Below are positions 63,201 to 64,000 of a DNA stretch of 64,000 nt, piece by piece. Location: contig NZ_JACHXW010000006.1 of assembly GCF_014192395.1 (NCBI RefSeq), forward strand, positions 248,001 to 312,000, in the 5' to 3' direction. Source of the DNA: Paenibacillus endophyticus (GTDB lineage: Bacteria > Bacillota > Bacilli > Paenibacillales > Paenibacillaceae). The position numbers were made by a program, and so were the translations under genes. The number at the start of each line of letters is the position of its first letter. Within the stretch, counting starts at the first letter, position 1. The notes below the pieces were generated by a model. It saw only the letters and a program-made list of their open reading frames with translations, did no database searches and was not told the origin of the DNA.

Positions 63201-64000
63201 GGGTTATACCACGACATTAAGCTATAATGCAGGGGACGAGTTGATTTCGGAGACCAATCCGCTCGGACATGCCTTCGGATACAGTTACGACGCTCAAGGC
63301 TTTCTGGCAAGCAGAACCGATGCTTTGGGGCGTGCGACGACTTATTCTTATGACGAGAACGGGAATTTGACAGCCGTAATGAATGCGCTGGACGAGACCG
63401 CGTCGCTCCATTATGACGGAGAAGGAAGGCTGCTGAGCATCGTCGACCCGCTTGGTCGAGCGGTTGCATACGCGTACGACGACGCAGGCAATCTGCTGAC
63501 GGAGACGAATCCGAATGGCGGAGCTGTTAGGTACGTCTACGACTCGTTGAACCGTCTAACGGAAGCATACGATTCCAAAAATAAAAAGGTATACGCAGTG
63601 ACTTATGACGAATCGGGCAATCTGAAAACGGTGACGGACGCGCTGAACGAGTCGTACACGAATATGTACGACAGCTTGAATCGTTTGACGCAGACGATCG
63701 ATCCGCTGCAACGCGTGACGTCCTATGCTTACGATGGCCTGAGCCGGTTGACATCGGTAACGGATCCGATGGAAGGAAAAAGCACGCAAGCTTATGATGC
63801 CTTAAGCCGGATAACGGAAGTTGTAGATCCGAATCTCAATGCCGCTTCTTATACCTATGATCTAGTCGGCAGAATTATAGGCGAGATTGATGCAGCTGGC
63901 GGAAACCGCACTTATACGTATAATGCACGGGGCTTGTTGAGTGGTGATACCAATGCTCGAGGCCAAGAAACAACTTATGCTTATGATGCGGCCGGACAGC
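57223..64000 (+). CDS. Giant secreted repeat protein with RHS/YD-repeat region (3' end outside window)
   Basis: At least 2259 residues, frame open from ATG 57223 (AAGGAGG 6 bases ahead) to the window edge. A signal peptide (about 1-32, ILFVLLALVMIVS, ending LQA) is followed by about 17 repeats of about 89 residues (to about residue 1535). Next is an RHS-type junction, VDxATG-like (DPIDTATGAQIINRTLITA) with LGQDWSHNFEI. YD repeats (AYDxxGxL, YxYDxxNRL) run from about residue 1715 to the end. RHS proteins of this kind are cell-surface or secreted and often end in a variable toxin or effector tip, which would lie beyond this window. No frameshift was seen at three places checked across its length. 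Confidence 0.88.
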   Translation, partial: MKRYHIHKAILFVLLALVMIVSIKPEQLQAESSNLFTIGSGSSALITSTVTTSTTIYVKGTAFDYVKYDDDGDVVYYGQEETSDTYTVALGQRVIVTNTGSGAVTIEAKTRPLMMGYSSAPALKKVLIGPNQSVTAINNSDVSESIEVGGDNDYAKYDEFGNVLSFTAGDAPGSLTIPAGEKAVVTNKEASGFYVYGAYETFTLTTRSAPAVFHYLLDQGETAQVVSHASKTFTIDLEGGRVEYAIYDNEGQLDSYGQTSIGYRIVSAGETLIVTNLEAETLDVVGPYDAFTVSPRPLPALQTKTLTAGASVRVKNTGQETSTLNFEGTYDYAKYDAAGEVAGFAKGVGTTTGSIPAGGYIDVTPASTGTVKVIGPADSFQFTDRSNPALYKSTVTPGQSLEAVNVSGGTAGFTLNGVYDYALFESGEGITGYKAYQSTGTLQVQGAGKVAFTNKDTLSTAIFAPYDAFSVSARANPVTYEHTLAPGETIKADNTSLASFTLAASSQHHYVVYDNGDEVSEYGRPTISGSYTIDDTESLVMTNSGTSNLKLSGPRDAFSFSSRTNPALLKMLLAPNTSLKANSTSASNFGLDLSGTYDQASYMADGKLRSFDRKTGLTELMLYEGERVTLTNSGSLSLQVIAPYDVTQILSSTTPALSLRSLAPGQSAEFRNIVALSANLEITGTHDLMDYNAAGSPFSYARDRTLNDYSISSGTHTAIENSGTSTIEAYGAYELIAAIDRSEPVTFKRTLPTGSSLDMTNQSSKLFSIYPSGLYDYALYDGSGDAADAYRGSGLASKTVPSDNRLAFTNVATGSIVVEGPYDVFTIQARTNPALFKSTLSSGQSMEAAYTGANQGDVHMTDEYDYALFTPQGKLDDYGRNQTTSSKQAVNKDEKAAIENSYTGSIVVYGAYDVFETHSRSNPVTFKKTLSPGQSFVASNTSDKPFFIYPSGVYDFVLFDSAGELLELDRKSASPSKYMLAGRRITMTNTYSSDITIEGAFDAFAVANRVNPALFVNQLASGASMEATNKSAADAAVHASGIYDFAMYTSAGAFEAYGNTVTTSSHQNVEPGNKIAVQNSDEAPIEVYGAYDYFQLNTRSNPVTFVRTLGPDDGLELHSTSARQLLIYIDGSYDYARYEADGSVESFYTWQSSGLVSLTGDDKLVLSPAEAQTITVKGSYDGFALTEREERAVTVKSLEPGQNFSFRNVSPSSFSAKISGVYDYQMYSLTGTMETFGNDSSLSSRSVQSTKRLVILNADTVANTVTVPTDAIQVTNGDGTDQFVKGIESGESIKALNTSSVKSSLVVSGRYDIAIYTGAGVPVSYARESNAVSVSIPASHYAVLTGRQTGGTVVSGYLTAFEVTEQEETALKVVTPGYANSVELQSLAAVPFSVTLDGSASWVKYDADNSALDYGWEHTRDTLILSSDQRIVITSPRLDGLQIWGPYQSLQSTVSEEPALVQEELGAGKTLTAVNLTGASRTLKAGGIFTYRIGQAGNQTGINPLAVLANGTAYLRNTGSSYYVVYAPYGHFGFTAGGSVSGPISGKDAADKIAALDPADYDPQSFHADPIDTATGAQIINRTLITAHGAVPIPFQAQYHSLLSGEGALGQDWSHNFEIRLVANEEGSSVKVYWNAFRGNTFVKGLDGQFASSEAAAKCDKLTRKPDGTYELRRNDGAVYLFAESGQLAEMAGKTGERLLFGYSQDGRLSTVSDPLTDAELTLGYDAADKLSTVTDQAGRQASFAYDGDGRLSVITDTMDRETTYAYDSSDRIVSAMSDAVQLFVNEFDNEGRVVKQHDAIPGSTPTLFFYEQTDDILVTTITARNGNVQKRTHDSNYRLLSVEDELGRVTSYGYDSDGNRTSVTNAANQTTTFAYDANGNLISSTDYTGQSVAITYDGANNLLTAAGPDGITVTNTYDSGNRLLSVQIPNSGMTTYTYNSNGLLESAKHPLEGMTLYSYTGNRLTGTTNAEGDTTNFAYDEAGRMVSESDAEGYTTTLSYNAGDELISETNPLGHAFGYSYDAQGFLASRTDALGRATTYSYDENGNLTAVMNALDETASLHYDGEGRLLSIVDPLGRAVAYAYDDAGNLLTETNPNGGAVRYVYDSLNRLTEAYDSKNKKVYAVTYDESGNLKTVTDALNESYTNMYDSLNRLTQTIDPLQRVTSYAYDGLSRLTSVTDPMEGKSTQAYDALSRITEVVDPNLNAASYTYDLVGRIIGEIDAAGGNRTYTYNARGLLSGDTNARGQETTYAYDAAGQ
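57355..61830 (+). repeat. Array of about 17 protein repeats of ~267 bp (~89 residues)
   Basis: Each unit has a core YDYAxYDxxG, then a valine/threonine strand ending VTN, then xGPYDxFxxxxRxNPALF before the next unit. The cores lie near 57409, 57676, 57945, 58210, 58478, 58742, 59008, 59278, 59545, 59812, 60080, 60347, 60617, 60886, 61150 and 61420, with a degenerate unit near 61687. Spacing is 264-270 bases. The units differ strongly in sequence, so this is an old, diverged array. Confidence 0.9.

Overview
The window looks like a chromosomal segment of a spore-forming Paenibacillus-type bacterium (Bacillota). Reasons are the Lpl/YtcP-type sugar ABC transporters paired with YesM/YesN-style and membrane AraC regulators, a Ger(A/B/C) spore germination operon, YjcZ-family sporulation peptides behind sigma-K-type promoters, AGGAGG ribosome binding sites with frequent GTG/TTG starts, and a moderate GC content with AT-rich islands. 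The species assignment is inference.

Region 1 (1-8317): the end of an MsmX/UgpC-type ATPase gene, a PHP-family phosphoesterase, an lplB-lplC-lplA-like importer preceded by a catabolite-repression (cre) match, and a convergent membrane-anchored AraC regulator. Region 2 (8449-14573): a tightly packed operon of four proteins without signal peptides: GH29 alpha-L-fucosidase, a CBM9-like protein, an 874-residue transglutaminase-fold protein and a GH18 enzyme. Region 3 (15515-29741): a YesM/YesN two-component system followed by a second importer and three glycosidases: GH125 exo-alpha-1,6-mannosidase, a 1044-residue clan GH-A hydrolase and GH38 alpha-mannosidase. Together regions 1-3 fit import and cytoplasmic breakdown of fucosylated, mannose-rich glycans, possibly N-glycans or glycopeptides.

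Region 4 (29742-36330): a diverged 149-bp repeat pair, a germinant receptor operon (A, C, a small two-helix D-type protein, B), a YolD-like protein and an M29 aminopeptidase. Region 5 (36421-39523): an ImmA/XRE pair facing a translationally coupled SigO / YvrJ / RsoA-like split sigma factor operon. The shared AT-rich intergenic region has XRE-type operators and a LexA-box-like site. Two tandem YjcZ genes follow.

Region 6 (39631-42837): RidA, a D-threonine aldolase/D-serine dehydratase-family enzyme and its YheO/DauR-type regulator, then a broken permease gene. Region 7 (43062-47982): a 79-bp tandem repeat, a Zur-box-controlled COG0523 metallochaperone GTPase, a small His-containing secreted protein and a GGDEF-EAL membrane protein. 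Region 8 (48141-55811): an ECF sigma / anti-sigma / ABC exporter operon, a lipoprotein, and a LacI regulator with a GH36 alpha-galactosidase.

Region 9 (55875-64000): gene remnants, including a tyrosyl-tRNA synthetase tail, then a small secreted YD-repeat protein and a giant secreted protein that runs off the window. The giant protein has about 17 repeats of about 89 residues followed by an RHS/YD-repeat region. No tRNA, rRNA, CRISPR array or intact insertion sequence was recognised.
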